DNA of 54,045 bases from Cytophagaceae bacterium (GTDB lineage Bacteria; Bacteroidota; Bacteroidia; Cytophagales; Spirosomataceae), in contig SXXW01000036.1 of the NCBI GenBank assembly GCA_005791165.1, positions 1-54,045 of the forward strand, given 5' to 3'. Below the pieces are notes generated by a model. The model worked only from the letters and a program-made list of their open reading frames with translations. It was not told the DNA's origin and ran no database searches. The position numbers were made by a program, and so were the translations under genes. Within the stretch, counting starts at the first letter, position 1; every line of letters begins with the position of its first letter. Positions 1 to 10,500 of this stretch are shown here, in pieces.

Positions 1-1710
1 AGAAGAATCAATCGTACACAAAGTCATGAAGGCTTGTTGGACCCCTTGCTTATTTTCAGAAAGCTCAAACTGATCTTTGATTTCTACTTGGCCTTTCACT
101 TTATTCAATTGCAAAGTTCTTTTCCACGTTTTAATTCCTGCTTCCGCTGGATAGGCTTTCGCTAAATCCAAAGACATTCCCGCCGCTTTTTCATTCATGA
201 AATTACTCACTGCGCTGGCTTCAAACTCCCGACCTGCTTTTTGGCCTACGCCATTTATGAATGGTAAGTTATGGTATTCAGATTGAGTAAACCATAGTGA
301 ATAACGCTGCGCAGAAAAAGTCCTGGCCGTATAGTTTCCTCGGCCTGCGTCGATAATAATAGGTTCACCTTTCGCATAATAAACAAAATCGCCTACATCA
401 TTGTGGTTATGCGACTCAGCATTATGACCACCATGTGCCGCAAAAAACAAGTCTTTATGTCGTGCGGTCACTACTTGGATATCATTAAACCAATAGTCGC
501 CAAGCTCCGGATGAGCTATTTTTTCCTTTGGCATGGAACTAAAAGCCATTAAATTCCAAAGATGTCTGTGTTTTTGATATCCCGTCATACTGATGGCCGG
601 ATCAAAATTTTGTGTGGCCCACTGACCAAATGCCATCAAAGGAGCATCATTTAGCGCCTTACCAAAACGATAGAGCATGATACCATCTGGTTTCAAGGTA
701 GGGTCCGCATCGGCAAAATTCACGAAGTAGTCATTGGAAATATGCATTTTGTATACATAGGAGGCCATTTTTTGGATGAATGGCTCTTTGTAAATTTCAC
801 ATTTTTCATTGGTCGCCGACGCCAATACTTGGAGTGCATCAAATGCACTTGCTCCCGCGGCAAACCAATACGATGGACCTTCATCGCAACCCGCATCATC
901 TCCTAATCCATTAAAGTATAGATCTAAGTAGTTCATGTGGGTATATACATGTGAAAGCCGAGTTGCTTCATTTTTCTCTAGAAGTAAATTGGCCAACATC
1001 ACATTTGAAATTATCCATGGATTCCAGTTGTTTACGGCACGTGTTTTACTGAGCCAATTATAACGTTCTTGGGCTAAGATCGGCGTGAGGATTTTTTTAT
1101 TAACCTCTAAGTAGATTCGTTTACGAAGAAGTTTAGAGATTTTATCCAATTTGTCCCCTACGAAATAGTCGGTCAGCGCTAGTCCCACGGCTGTTTCTGC
1201 CCCAAATAAATCGACCGTCGGGTCCTCCGCGTCCGGCATTCCACTTCTCGCTTTTTGGACCGACAAGTGTGCAGGAACTCCCCAATAGGTCTCTTCACAT
1301 ATAGACCAGACATAATTCATGATTTTTTCAGTAAATCGGCCTTTGTCTTCTAGTGTCTCTGCGATTACGAGCTCCATCAGACTATTTCGTTTTCCGAACG
1401 AAATTTTACCATGTTCTTCTCGATCACCCGATCGTACATATTCCATTAGAAGTGTTGCATCAATCACCGGAACGGGCTTATTTAAAACCGATTCAGCTCT
1501 TTTAATGATTTGTTTTTGCTCATCCTCTGGGATGATATTGACCCATTCAGCACGCGTTTTTGGGTAAGGCTTATAGTCTTTTTGTGAAATTAGTGCCTTT
1601 TGCACCATTTCTTTACTGAAGGCTTTCGCTAAAAAATTACGAGGAGTTACTTGTGCTTCTGCCAAAGCAGAAATTAAAATTAAGCTTACATAGAGCAAGT
1701 GTTTTTTCAT
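1..1710 (-). CDS. heparinase II/III-like polysaccharide lyase (3' end cut by window edge)
   Basis: A minus-strand reading frame stays open from an ATG at 1710 to the window edge (570 codons), so the C-terminus is missing. The first ~19 residues (MKKHLLYVSL then a hydrophobic stretch ending ALAEAQ) form a signal peptide. The first ~400 residues fit the alpha/alpha-toroid fold of alginate/heparin lyases. They are followed by the heparinase II/III beta-sandwich, with a His/Asn/Asp-rich motif at residues H426 to D438 (HGGHNAESHNHND), the usual catalytic and metal region. Family knowledge: beta-elimination of uronic-acid-containing polysaccharides in the periplasm. It lies 17 bp downstream of another heparinase-like gene (1728-3545) and is probably co-transcribed with it. 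The substrate is not readable from sequence. Confidence 0.9.
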   Translation of the reverse strand, partial: MKKHLLYVSLILISALAEAQVTPRNFLAKAFSKEMVQKALISQKDYKPYPKTRAEWVNIIPEDEQKQIIKRAESVLNKPVPVIDATLLMEYVRSGDREEHGKISFGKRNSLMELVIAETLEDKGRFTEKIMNYVWSICEETYWGVPAHLSVQKARSGMPDAEDPTVDLFGAETAVGLALTDYFVGDKLDKISKLLRKRIYLEVNKKILTPILAQERYNWLSKTRAVNNWNPWIISNVMLANLLLEKNEATRLSHVYTHMNYLDLYFNGLGDDAGCDEGPSYWFAAGASAFDALQVLASATNEKCEIYKEPFIQKMASYVYKMHISNDYFVNFADADPTLKPDGIMLYRFGKALNDAPLMAFGQWATQNFDPAISMTGYQKHRHLWNLMAFSSMPKEKIAHPELGDYWFNDIQVVTARHKDLFFAAHGGHNAESHNHNDVGDFVYYAKGEPIIIDAGRGNYTARTFSAQRYSLWFTQSEYHNLPFINGVGQKAGREFEASAVSNFMNEKAAGMSLDLAKAYPAEAGIKTWKRTLQLNKVKGQVEIKDQFELSENKQGVQQAFMTLCTIDSS

Positions 1711-1727
1711 AAATTGGAGGTTTAGAT

Positions 1728-3545
1728 TTAGCCTTTGGGGCTTAGTTTGATTTGCAATTTAACATTTCCTATTTGATTGGCAATCCTGACCATTAGTCTT
1801 TGCGTTCCCGTATTTAATTTTTCGGGTGCTGATTTTCTAGCCGATTCAATCGTGAATTTAGCTCCTGCGGGGCTAATGATTTCAGCTTCTAAGGTTTTTG
1901 TCGTGATGGTCGCATTTCTGAGAATGGCTTTTCCGTTCGGCAATATCTCGATGGATTGATCCGTCGTCATGCCCCAGGCTACTTCTGTGGCCGATTTGAT
2001 ATTAAAATCATCTTCGATGACTATGTCTTTTCGGTTGTTCACTAGACTTATTTTTCGGGTAGATTTGCTCGAATAATCGCGATAAGCCTGGCTTAAATCT
2101 AAGACTGCATTAGGCTCAGAAACATTTAATGCAGTACTAGAAAAGGTAGCTTTGGCTAATTCGTATTGGTTTTTGTTTCCTAAAATAGGCACGTTATGAC
2201 TTAAAGAACCAAGTCTATAATAGGACCATCTTTTGCCGCCGACTCCCATGGTCCAATATCCATCTAGGTTATAATCGTCGGAGCCTAGATCTTTGGCCCA
2301 ACGAACACCCCCCGCGTCTAATTCGAAACTACCTAGATCTAAATGTGAATGGGGAGAACTGTTTGTACCTGATTTGACCGCAATCCAAGTGGCAAATTTA
2401 TCCGTCCAAGAACTGCGCATTATGACTAAATCATTTAATTCTCCTTTTAACAAGTGGTCTAATGGTACAGCAGGTGTGGAATTGCTAGGACTTCTGTACC
2501 AAACCACGTGAAAAGGTTTGGCTAAAGCCGAGGTGGCCGACATGTAATTATGTAAGTAATTTGAAATGTCCGTGTTTGAATAGGTGTTGGCCATAAAGAA
2601 CATGGCAGCCGAGGTAGTACCTTTGCTATTTTCACCCGAATCGGCAAAGTTGAAAATGTAATTTGTCGGCCCCGTCGTTAACATAGGAGCGAAGCCTGTT
2701 TTGGAAAGACCTTCTGTTGTCTCTAAATTTTTCATCGTTCCCAAAGCCGTTTGCAAGGCAGACATGCCATAGGAAAGGTATTCAGTGGCATATGCCCAAT
2801 AACCCGGTCCCTCGTACCAAGCGCCATCCGGGGCATAAAATTTGTTTGAGTAGGGTAGATTCGCAATGGCCTTTGGAATGTATTCGTCCGCATATTTAGG
2901 GTCGGTTTCGGCGATGGCTAGTGAGGCAACGATCAATCCTCCGTGGCAAACTTGGTTCCAATTATTATCTCCTTTTGCCCACCAAGCCGTTTCGTAAATT
3001 TTTTTATACTCATCTAAGCCTTTTGTTTTTAGTCCATTTCGAATGAATGCTCGGTCTGTTTCTGATAAAAATGGATAAAGCCAATCATAGCCAATCGCTA
3101 CACCATTGGACATTTCAGCCACATCTAAAAAGTGAGAAGGATTCCAATCCGAAAATTCACACACCGTTTTCATATTAGCTGTAGCTGCATCGAGATACTT
3201 TTTATCTCCAGAAAAATGATAGGCTAATGCCAAATGTGAGGTACGGTTAAGCAATTCTCGGCTGACATCTAATAGCCTTGGACCTATTAATGTTCTCGTT
3301 AACGGGGCCCGAGTCACAATACTATTCGCGGAGGCAATCACTGCTTTTATGTATTTGTCTAAAACAGGATCTGTCGGCTGAAGTTTTTTTAATTCCGCTA
3401 CTCGCTCATTGGTTAACATGAGACGAGGATGTTGGCTTTTCAACGTATTTAATGAGGCGGGCAATGCGATTATTTGAGCGACTGAATCCTCTTTTTTGCA
3501 TGCGAAAAGTAAATAGGTAATGCTTAAGATGTATATAATGCGCAT
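1728..3545 (-). CDS. heparinase II/III-like lipoprotein, polysaccharide lyase
   Basis: 605 aa. The N-terminus has a lipobox (YLLFAC, Cys16), so this is predicted to be a lipoprotein. Residues ~40-340 resemble the alginate-lyase-like toroid (GDNNWNQVCHGG motif typical of DUF4962/heparinase-type lyases). The beta-sandwich half contains H399-S-H401-L-D403, the equivalent of the catalytic His/Asp segment of heparinase II/III proteins. It is the first gene of a two-gene minus-strand operon with the second lyase. A promoter box lies about 40 bp upstream of the ATG at 3545. The two lyases are not close copies, which suggests different linkages or chain lengths (inference). Exact substrate unknown. 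Confidence 0.9.
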   Translation of the reverse strand: MRIIYILSITYLLFACKKEDSVAQIIALPASLNTLKSQHPRLMLTNERVAELKKLQPTDPVLDKYIKAVIASANSIVTRAPLTRTLIGPRLLDVSRELLNRTSHLALAYHFSGDKKYLDAATANMKTVCEFSDWNPSHFLDVAEMSNGVAIGYDWLYPFLSETDRAFIRNGLKTKGLDEYKKIYETAWWAKGDNNWNQVCHGGLIVASLAIAETDPKYADEYIPKAIANLPYSNKFYAPDGAWYEGPGYWAYATEYLSYGMSALQTALGTMKNLETTEGLSKTGFAPMLTTGPTNYIFNFADSGENSKGTTSAAMFFMANTYSNTDISNYLHNYMSATSALAKPFHVVWYRSPSNSTPAVPLDHLLKGELNDLVIMRSSWTDKFATWIAVKSGTNSSPHSHLDLGSFELDAGGVRWAKDLGSDDYNLDGYWTMGVGGKRWSYYRLGSLSHNVPILGNKNQYELAKATFSSTALNVSEPNAVLDLSQAYRDYSSKSTRKISLVNNRKDIVIEDDFNIKSATEVAWGMTTDQSIEILPNGKAILRNATITTKTLEAEIISPAGAKFTIESARKSAPEKLNTGTQRLMVRIANQIGNVKLQIKLSPKG

Positions 3546-3582
3546 GCTTTTTGGGTAAATTAGGTCTTTGTTTATTCGTATT

Positions 3583-3590
3583 CAAAGATA
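3583..3590 (-). promoter_or_regulatory. candidate -7 box of the lyase operon
   Basis: On the minus strand the bases read TATCTTTG, a full match to the Bacteroidetes -7 consensus TAnnTTTG. It is 37 bp before the ATG of the lipoprotein lyase. No clear TTTG -33 element stands at the usual 17-23 bp spacing. Confidence 0.45.
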
Positions 3591-3762
3591 AAATGATTTT
3601 TTAATTAGAACACTAATTAAAGCGGCTATTCGTATATGGATTATTTTATAAACGGTAAATAGTATTTAAAAATAAAAGTTTAATTTGAGCGTTAGTTTTT
3701 GAAATCATCCAGTAAACAACCTTGGATGAGTTTTTTGCTTAATCCAATATAATCTATTAACC

Positions 3763-5007
3763 ATGCGCCAACAAATATTAAATCAACTCAATCACCCAGA
3801 TCAATTAGAGGAATTATACCGAACAAACAGTGTGGCATTTGCGAAGGCATTCAATGCTATTTACCCTGAAATAAAGGATGATAAATTGGCCCAATATTGG
3901 CATGCTCGGTTAAGTTACGAACGTTCAGAGATTTCATGGGGAACAAAAAATGATTGGATTTTTATATTGTTGGCTTCTTTAGCCGCAGGTTTAATCGCTA
4001 AAATACCGGCGATTTTTCCAATCAAACCAGAATTTTTTTATACACGCAACATTGGATTTATCGTTTTTCCAGCTTTGGCTAGCTATTTTATTTGGAAACG
4101 AAATATCCCATTGCCTCGTATATTATTTACTGCGGCGGCATTCACAATAGCGGCAGTGTACATTAATTTTTTGCCGGATCTGCCTAATAACGATACCATC
4201 ATATTAGCCTGTTTGCATGTGCCGTTTTTGCTATGGGCACTCATGGGAATTAATTACGTAGGTCTTGATTTGAGAAATAATGAAAGCCGATTGGATTTTT
4301 TGCGATTCAATGGAGACTTTCTAATCCTGAGTGGCATATTGGTGATTGTCGGAGGGCTGTTTACTGCGATCGTTATCGGCTTATTTAAGGCCATAGGGGT
4401 AAAAATCGAGGAATTTTACTTCGATTATTTAGCTGTTTTTGCGGGTGCCGCATTGCCTATTATTTCCACTTTTCTGACACAATCAAACCCATCATTGGTC
4501 AATAAAGTTTCTCCAGTTGTTGCTAAAATTTGTAGCCCTGTAGTATTGATTATGCTCATCGTTTACTTGGGCGCCGTTTTGTTTTCAGATAAGGATCCCT
4601 ACAATGATCGGAACTTTTTGCTTGTTTTTAATTTATTGTTGCTTGGCGTCATGGCCATCATCTTGTTCTCTTTAGCTGAAACGTCTAAAGATTTTGGGAA
4701 CTCTTGGAGCCTCGTTATTTTACTCGCTCTTTCTGTTGTCACGATGGTTGTCAATGGAATCGCATTTACGGCTATTCTATTTAGAATTTCAGAATGGGGA
4801 ATAACTCCGAATCGGCTAGCTATTTTAGGGGCTAATTTTCTGATGCTGGCCAATTTAGTTTTTATCGCTTATCGACTGTTTAATCGAGTTTTTAAGAAAG
4901 ACGAAAAAAGCAGCGTGGAAAATGCGATAACCAATTTCCTTCCTGTCTATATTCTTTGGGCGATGGTGGTTGTTTTTATTTTTCCCTTACTGTTCAACTT
5001 TAGATAG
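3763..5007 (+). CDS. DUF4153 family membrane protein
   Basis: 414 aa. A soluble N-terminal ~60 residues (a helix-rich, charged region) precedes roughly ten to eleven hydrophobic helices, starting around NDWIFILLASLAAGLIAK and running to the C-terminus. The layout and the opening sequence fit the DUF4153 family of polytopic inner-membrane proteins common in Bacteroidetes, whose function is unknown. It stands alone on the plus strand between the lyase operon and the DUF1080 gene (63 bp gap), so it may be unrelated to glycan use. Confidence 0.85.
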   Translation: MRQQILNQLNHPDQLEELYRTNSVAFAKAFNAIYPEIKDDKLAQYWHARLSYERSEISWGTKNDWIFILLASLAAGLIAKIPAIFPIKPEFFYTRNIGFIVFPALASYFIWKRNIPLPRILFTAAAFTIAAVYINFLPDLPNNDTIILACLHVPFLLWALMGINYVGLDLRNNESRLDFLRFNGDFLILSGILVIVGGLFTAIVIGLFKAIGVKIEEFYFDYLAVFAGAALPIISTFLTQSNPSLVNKVSPVVAKICSPVVLIMLIVYLGAVLFSDKDPYNDRNFLLVFNLLLLGVMAIILFSLAETSKDFGNSWSLVILLALSVVTMVVNGIAFTAILFRISEWGITPNRLAILGANFLMLANLVFIAYRLFNRVFKKDEKSSVENAITNFLPVYILWAMVVVFIFPLLFNFR

Positions 5008-5070
5008 CTCTTTGCCTGATCATGGATGATTTTTTGGTTTCGCTGAAGGTTTAAATTAAAATTTTTAAAC

Positions 5071-5904
5071 ATGAAAATGACAAAGTTTATCTTAACTGTA
5101 TTGATTTTCTCCTTCGGCTCAATCCTCTTCGGACAAGAAATGCATCAGGTTACAAAACCCAATTCGATTAAATATAGAAACCCCACCTCCTTATTTAATG
5201 GACAAAATTTAAAGGGTTGGTATACTTTTATTCAAAAAAGGGGTAAAAATATGGATCCTCAACATGTTTTTACGGTGGTGGACCAACAAATTAGAATCTC
5301 GGGCGAGGAGTGGGGTTGTATCACCACTAAAAAGCAATACGAGAATTATCGATTGGCCCTTGATTTTAGGTGGGGTGGGAAAACAGAAGGAAATAGAATT
5401 GATAAGGCGAGGGACTCAGGTCTGCTTTTGCATTCAAACGGCGAAGATGGTGGTTTCACTGGAATTTGGATGCATTCGATTGAATGTCAAATCATAGAAG
5501 GTGGAACTGGGGATATATTGGTGGTGGGGGATGGGTCTGAAAAATTTAGCATTACAGCTTCAGTGGCCAAAGAAAAGCAAGCGGGTTCTTATCGATATCA
5601 GGAGGGAGGTTTGCCAGCCGTTTTGAATAAAGGGAGGCTCAACTGGTATGGTCGGGATGAAAACTGGCAAGATGTTATCGGATTTAAAGGAAAACAAGAT
5701 GTAGAAAAGCCGTTGGGCGAATGGAATCATTTGGAATGCATCGCTCATGGAAATGAGATAATTGTTTACCTCAATGGAGTCTTGGTCAATCGGGCCAGAG
5801 AAGTTCAACCTTCTAGAGGTCGCATTCAGATTCAATCTGAGGGAGCTGAAATATATGTTACAAATATTCAATTAACGAAACAAAAAAAATCCCGCAAGCA
5901 TTAA
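5071..5904 (+). CDS. DUF1080 protein (3-keto-disaccharide hydrolase-like)
   Basis: 277 aa with a signal peptide (hydrophobic stretch ending SILFGQ). The rest is one concanavalin-like beta-jelly-roll of the DUF1080 family: LFNGQNLKGWYTF near residue 45, the SGLLLHSNGEDGG segment, and the usual C-terminal strand (GRIQIQSEGAEIYVTNI). Members studied elsewhere cleave 3-keto-glucosides or are lectin-like. The neighbouring SusCD, GH20 and sulfatases suggest a role in glycan breakdown in the periplasm. The stop codon lies inside a terminator hairpin. A second, longer DUF1080 protein is encoded at 34856-35794. Confidence 0.88.
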   Translation: MKMTKFILTVLIFSFGSILFGQEMHQVTKPNSIKYRNPTSLFNGQNLKGWYTFIQKRGKNMDPQHVFTVVDQQIRISGEEWGCITTKKQYENYRLALDFRWGGKTEGNRIDKARDSGLLLHSNGEDGGFTGIWMHSIECQIIEGGTGDILVVGDGSEKFSITASVAKEKQAGSYRYQEGGLPAVLNKGRLNWYGRDENWQDVIGFKGKQDVEKPLGEWNHLECIAHGNEIIVYLNGVLVNRAREVQPSRGRIQIQSEGAEIYVTNIQLTKQKKSRKH

Positions 5905-5918
5905 ACTTACGGGATTTT
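5886..5918. terminator. bidirectional terminator between DUF1080 gene and susD-like gene
   Basis: A 13-bp stem with one mismatch (AAAATCCCGCAAG / CTTACGGGATTTT) and a 7-nt loop, flanked by A-runs on the left and T-runs on the right. It overlaps the last codons and stop of the DUF1080 gene and lies 19 bp beyond the stop of the convergent susD-like gene, so it can serve both. Confidence 0.8.
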
Positions 5919-5937
5919 AGATTTCATCATGCGCAAA

Positions 5938-7554
5938 TTACCAACCTGGATTTTGCTTCATGCTTGGATTAAGAGCGATCTCATTGATTGGCAATGGCCA
6001 CAAATAATCACGTGCTGGATCAAATTTACGGAAACTAGCTGCTTGAGTGACAATAAAGTTATCAGCCGTTAAATTCACCTTCACAGTTGTTCCAAATTCC
6101 TTAAAGAAAAAGTTTCCTAAAATTGGTTTTGGTAATTCAATTTCAGCTGTTTTCCAACGAATTAAATCCCAGTAACGGAAACCTTCTTGCGCTAGCTCCA
6201 CACGTCTTTCACGTCTGATTTCGTCACGCATCAGTAAGCCATTGGTCGCTGCAAAAGCATTGCTTAATTCAGCTACTCCCCCACGCTTACGAAGGCGATT
6301 GATAGTTAAATTTAAATCAGCATCCGAAATACTTCCATCTAATTCAAATTTAGCTTCAGCATGAATTAACAATACTTCTGCATAACGGATTAGGTTACGG
6401 TCAATAAAAGATGCTTGGTTATTCCAGTCAACGATATTCCAATATTTACGGAAAGTAAATCCTGTCTTAGCGAAAACCAAAGAAGATACGTTGAATACCG
6501 GATTGGTGAAAATATAAGAATCCCCTTTTTTCAAAACGTCATCACTTAAGCGCGTATCTCGGTTCACAAATACATCCGTAGATAAAACTGGTTTCACATA
6601 TAAAGGAGATTTTGTGATCGGCAATCCATCTTTCATTAGGTATGAATCTACCAATGCTTTTGTCGGGCTTTTATTTCCATTTTCAAGGATACCTCTACAA
6701 TAGGTGTGAGATGTAACTCGGTCCGTTAAGCTTACTCCGTATTGTTTTACCATTACGTTTTCTCTGTTAGCCCTACCTTCTCCCTCATATTGGAAAATAT
6801 TAAAATAGGGGCCTGCATACAAATCATGTTGCTTGCTATCCATAACTGCTTTAGAAGCAGCTACTGCAAGGCTAAGGTATTTTTTTGAATCACCATAGTT
6901 GTGAAATTTAGCTCTGGTACCTTCAAAAAGTGCCACACGTGCTTTGAATGCTAAAGCAGCTGTATTGGCTATACGACCATAATCAGCTGTTCCTAAGGCA
7001 GTTGGCGTAGGTAATTTTGCCGCAGCAAAATCTAAATCGGCCATGATTAACGTAAGAACTTCTTCACGAGTCGCAGATCCTGCAGATAATTCAGGCGAAT
7101 CATCCGTTAGCGTTTTGGTTACTAGAGGAACACCTCCATAGCGTTGCAATAAATTAAAATAACCCCAAGCTCTAAAAAATCTTGCTTCGGCTAAATAACG
7201 ATCTAAAGTAGCCGCAACTATTCCCGTTTTAGGACCTTTTTCTAAGATATTATTAGCTGCGCGAATTAATAAATATTGGTTATTAAAATCAGCCGTTGCC
7301 GTAGCAGGAGCTAAGCGTGAACCATCACTAATATTATTTGATGCTAAACCAAATGCATCATCAGACCAGTTGTCTTCAGTACCAAAATCAGGCAAAAATG
7401 TATATAAATAATTGTTTGCCGTTTTTAAATCAGATTCCGAACGCCAAAACGTGGCATCTGAGATATTGGTTTCTGGTAGCCTCTCAACTTCACATCCCGT
7501 GAAGAATAAAAATGAGGCACTTATTGCTAAAATATTTTTTAATGAATTTTTCAT
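5938..7554 (-). CDS. SusD/RagB-family nutrient-binding lipoprotein
   Basis: 538 aa. The lipobox FFTGC places Cys21 as the lipidated residue, so the protein sits on the cell surface. Typical SusD features follow: a start with ETNISDATFWRSESDLKTANNYLY, TPR-like helices (EARFFRAWGYFNLLQRYGGVPLV), and a C-terminal RRERRVELAQEGFRYWDLIRW segment seen in nearly all family members. It binds glycans and forms a lid on the SusC transporter encoded 27 bp upstream on the same strand. The specificity cannot be read from sequence, but GH20, sulfatases and DUF1080 nearby point to a sulfated amino-sugar glycan (inference). Confidence 0.97.
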   Translation of the reverse strand: MKNSLKNILAISASFLFFTGCEVERLPETNISDATFWRSESDLKTANNYLYTFLPDFGTEDNWSDDAFGLASNNISDGSRLAPATATADFNNQYLLIRAANNILEKGPKTGIVAATLDRYLAEARFFRAWGYFNLLQRYGGVPLVTKTLTDDSPELSAGSATREEVLTLIMADLDFAAAKLPTPTALGTADYGRIANTAALAFKARVALFEGTRAKFHNYGDSKKYLSLAVAASKAVMDSKQHDLYAGPYFNIFQYEGEGRANRENVMVKQYGVSLTDRVTSHTYCRGILENGNKSPTKALVDSYLMKDGLPITKSPLYVKPVLSTDVFVNRDTRLSDDVLKKGDSYIFTNPVFNVSSLVFAKTGFTFRKYWNIVDWNNQASFIDRNLIRYAEVLLIHAEAKFELDGSISDADLNLTINRLRKRGGVAELSNAFAATNGLLMRDEIRRERRVELAQEGFRYWDLIRWKTAEIELPKPILGNFFFKEFGTTVKVNLTADNFIVTQAASFRKFDPARDYLWPLPINEIALNPSMKQNPGW

Positions 7555-7581
7555 TTCAATGTTCTTTTAAATGTCTATAGA

Positions 7582-10500
7582 TTAAAACGAAAGATTTACA
7601 CCTACAGAAGCTGTTGAGAAATACGGGTAATCATTGTCCGCATTATTCGCTGATTCTGGATCAAACAAGGTACCAAATTTTCCCATTCCTGAAACCGTTA
7701 GGATATCTTGACCAGATACATAAACGCGTGCACGTGAAACGCCAATCTTCTTAGAAAGCGCGCTTGGAATTGTGTATCCTAATTGGATATTTTTTAAACG
7801 AGCATATTGACCATTAAATGCCCATTTATCAGAAGTTCCAAAATTATGTGTAGCTCCTACAAAAGGACGAGGGAACAAAGCATTTGGATTTTCAGGAGTC
7901 CAATAATCGCGGTGAATGCCCATCGCTTGTTTCCATGTAACTAAAAGTGGTCCAACGGATTCGGATCCTGCAAGGAATGTTCTTTTCCCCACACCTTGAA
8001 TAAAGGCTGAAAAATCAAATCCATGCACCTCAAAGCCTAAATTAAATCCAAAAAGATAGCGTGGTGCTGATGAACCTAATAATAGTAGATCGCCGTAGTC
8101 GGCTTTGCTTCCTTTTCCAACCGTAATTTGTTTATCACCATTTTGGTCTACATATTTAACGTCTCCTGCTCCCGTGCGGTTATCTTGGAAAGCCCAAGCT
8201 TTAACCTCATCAGCTGAAGAGAAATATCCTGCTGTTTGGTATCCCCAAATTGTATTGAGAGGATAACCTTCAATCAAACTATTATTTCCTCTCGCCACCA
8301 CAATTCGGTTTGAAAAGGAAACTAATTCATTTTGATTGTCTGAGAAGTTACCGCCAATATTGTAGCTGAATTTATCGCCAATTTTTCCGCGATATTTAAC
8401 CTCTAATTCCCATCCCCATGATTTCAACTCTCCATTGTTTTTACGAGGGGTAGCGATACCAATGATGGCAGGAAGTTGTTGAGGTGTCAACATATTCTTA
8501 TTAGATTTCACATAGTAATCACCACTGATCTGTAATTTATTTTTCATTAAACCGATATCAAAACCTCCATTAGTTGTTTCGATGGTTTCCCAAGAAAGGT
8601 TCGTACTTGGCAATGAACCTTGGAAAATAAATGAAGTTCTAGAATCTCCTAACACTAAGGCAGACCCTCGGTTCAATTGATTTACATAATCATAATTACC
8701 TAAAGTACTTCCCAATGCTCCCCCTAATCTACCCCATGAACCACGTAATTTAAATTCTGAAATGAATTGTAAAGATTCACTCATCCATGACTCACGGTGT
8801 AAGTTCCATCCCGCTGAAACGGAAGGGAAAATTTTAGTACGACCATCCTCGGCTAATTTCGAACTTTCATCTTGACGCAGCGTACCTTCTAACAAATACT
8901 TATCATCAAAATTGTAGTTAAAACGCCCAAAAACAGATTGGAACGCATAGGTTGCAATCGCCTCAGAGTTGGTTTTCGTTTTATCATCACCTAAGTTCAA
9001 GGTAGGCAAGTCATTGCTGACCAAGTTACTTGCTCCGGCGACCGTATTTACATAACGGAAATCTTCCCACTGATATCCTAATAAAGTACCAATTGTGTGC
9101 TTATTGATTTTCAAATCATAATTCGCTAAAAATTGTAAATTTAAATTTTTAGTTACTTCGTTTGAAATCGAATAGGAGTTTACTTGGTTTACATAGCGAT
9201 TTACGGCAAAACGACCCCATAATGGCACCGTTCTATTAAAGATATAGCGATCACCACGGCGGTATTGTGTTCCGGCAACTGACCTTAACGTTAATCCTTT
9301 AACTAAATTTTCTAATTTGAACGTAAAGGTTCCATCAAAGAAATTACGGCTCATATTATTGTAACCGCCCTCAGCTAAATTAGCATAAGTCGTCGCTCCT
9401 GAACCTGCCCCATTATATTGACCTTTTGGCGTAAAAAAAGGTGTCCTAGTTCTCAATCGATAAATATCATAAATCAATCCTTGTCCATTGGCACCTCTAG
9501 AGCTTTGTTCAGTCAATTCATTGGTATAGGCAATCCTTGAATCTAAAGATAGTTTGTTCGTTAATTTAGCACCCAAATTTACACGCAAATTGTAGCGGGT
9601 CAATTGGTCAGGACCCACCTTAAACAAACCTTTCTTATTGTAATATCCTCCTGAAATCAAGAAATTAAGTTTGTCGGTACCACCTCTTGCCGAAATATTA
9701 TGCATTTGCATCGAGGTATAATCCTTCAAAACTTGTTTGGCTAATGGTTCTTGATTGAAAAATAACCATTGAGTCGTATCCGCAGGATTCACTAAATAAG
9801 GAACATTATTTTTAATTTGCTCCAAGTCAAAATCAGAATACTCAGGACCAGATCCCGAATTTTTACGTGCTAAATTGGAGAAATTAGCTTCCTCTAATAA
9901 AGACATTCTATCTGGAATATTAGCTGCCCAATCGGCGCCCGACATACCCGAATAATCAAAAGTTACTTTTCCATTCTTTCCTTTTTTAGAAGTAATTAAG
10001 ATAACACCCCCAGCAGCCTGTGCTCCATAAATAGCCGCCGCAGCCGCATCTTTCAGAATACTAATGCTCTCGATGTCATTTTGATTCATCGTTTGCAAAG
10101 TGATGGCAGGAACGGTTACCCCATCTAAAATAATTAATGGGTCAACGGATCCATTCGCGGTAGTTGCTCCACGAATCTGAATTCCTAAGCCTTCATTACC
10201 CGGCTGACCATTGGTTCTAGTCACAATTAACCCAGGTGAAGTTCCCTGTAAAGCAGATTGCAAACTGGTCGTAGGCCTATTCTCAATCATTTTTGAATCG
10301 ACCGTGGACACAGCACCTGTCATATTGACTTTTTTCTGTACACCATAACCGACCACAACCACCTCTTCAAGGCTAGCTGCATTTTCTTCTAAAGTGATTT
10401 CCACGACCGATTTATTCCCAACACTTACTTCTTGGGTTTCAAAACCAATCGAGCTTACACGTAAAACCGTCTTAGAGTCTACGCCTCCAAGGCTAAATTT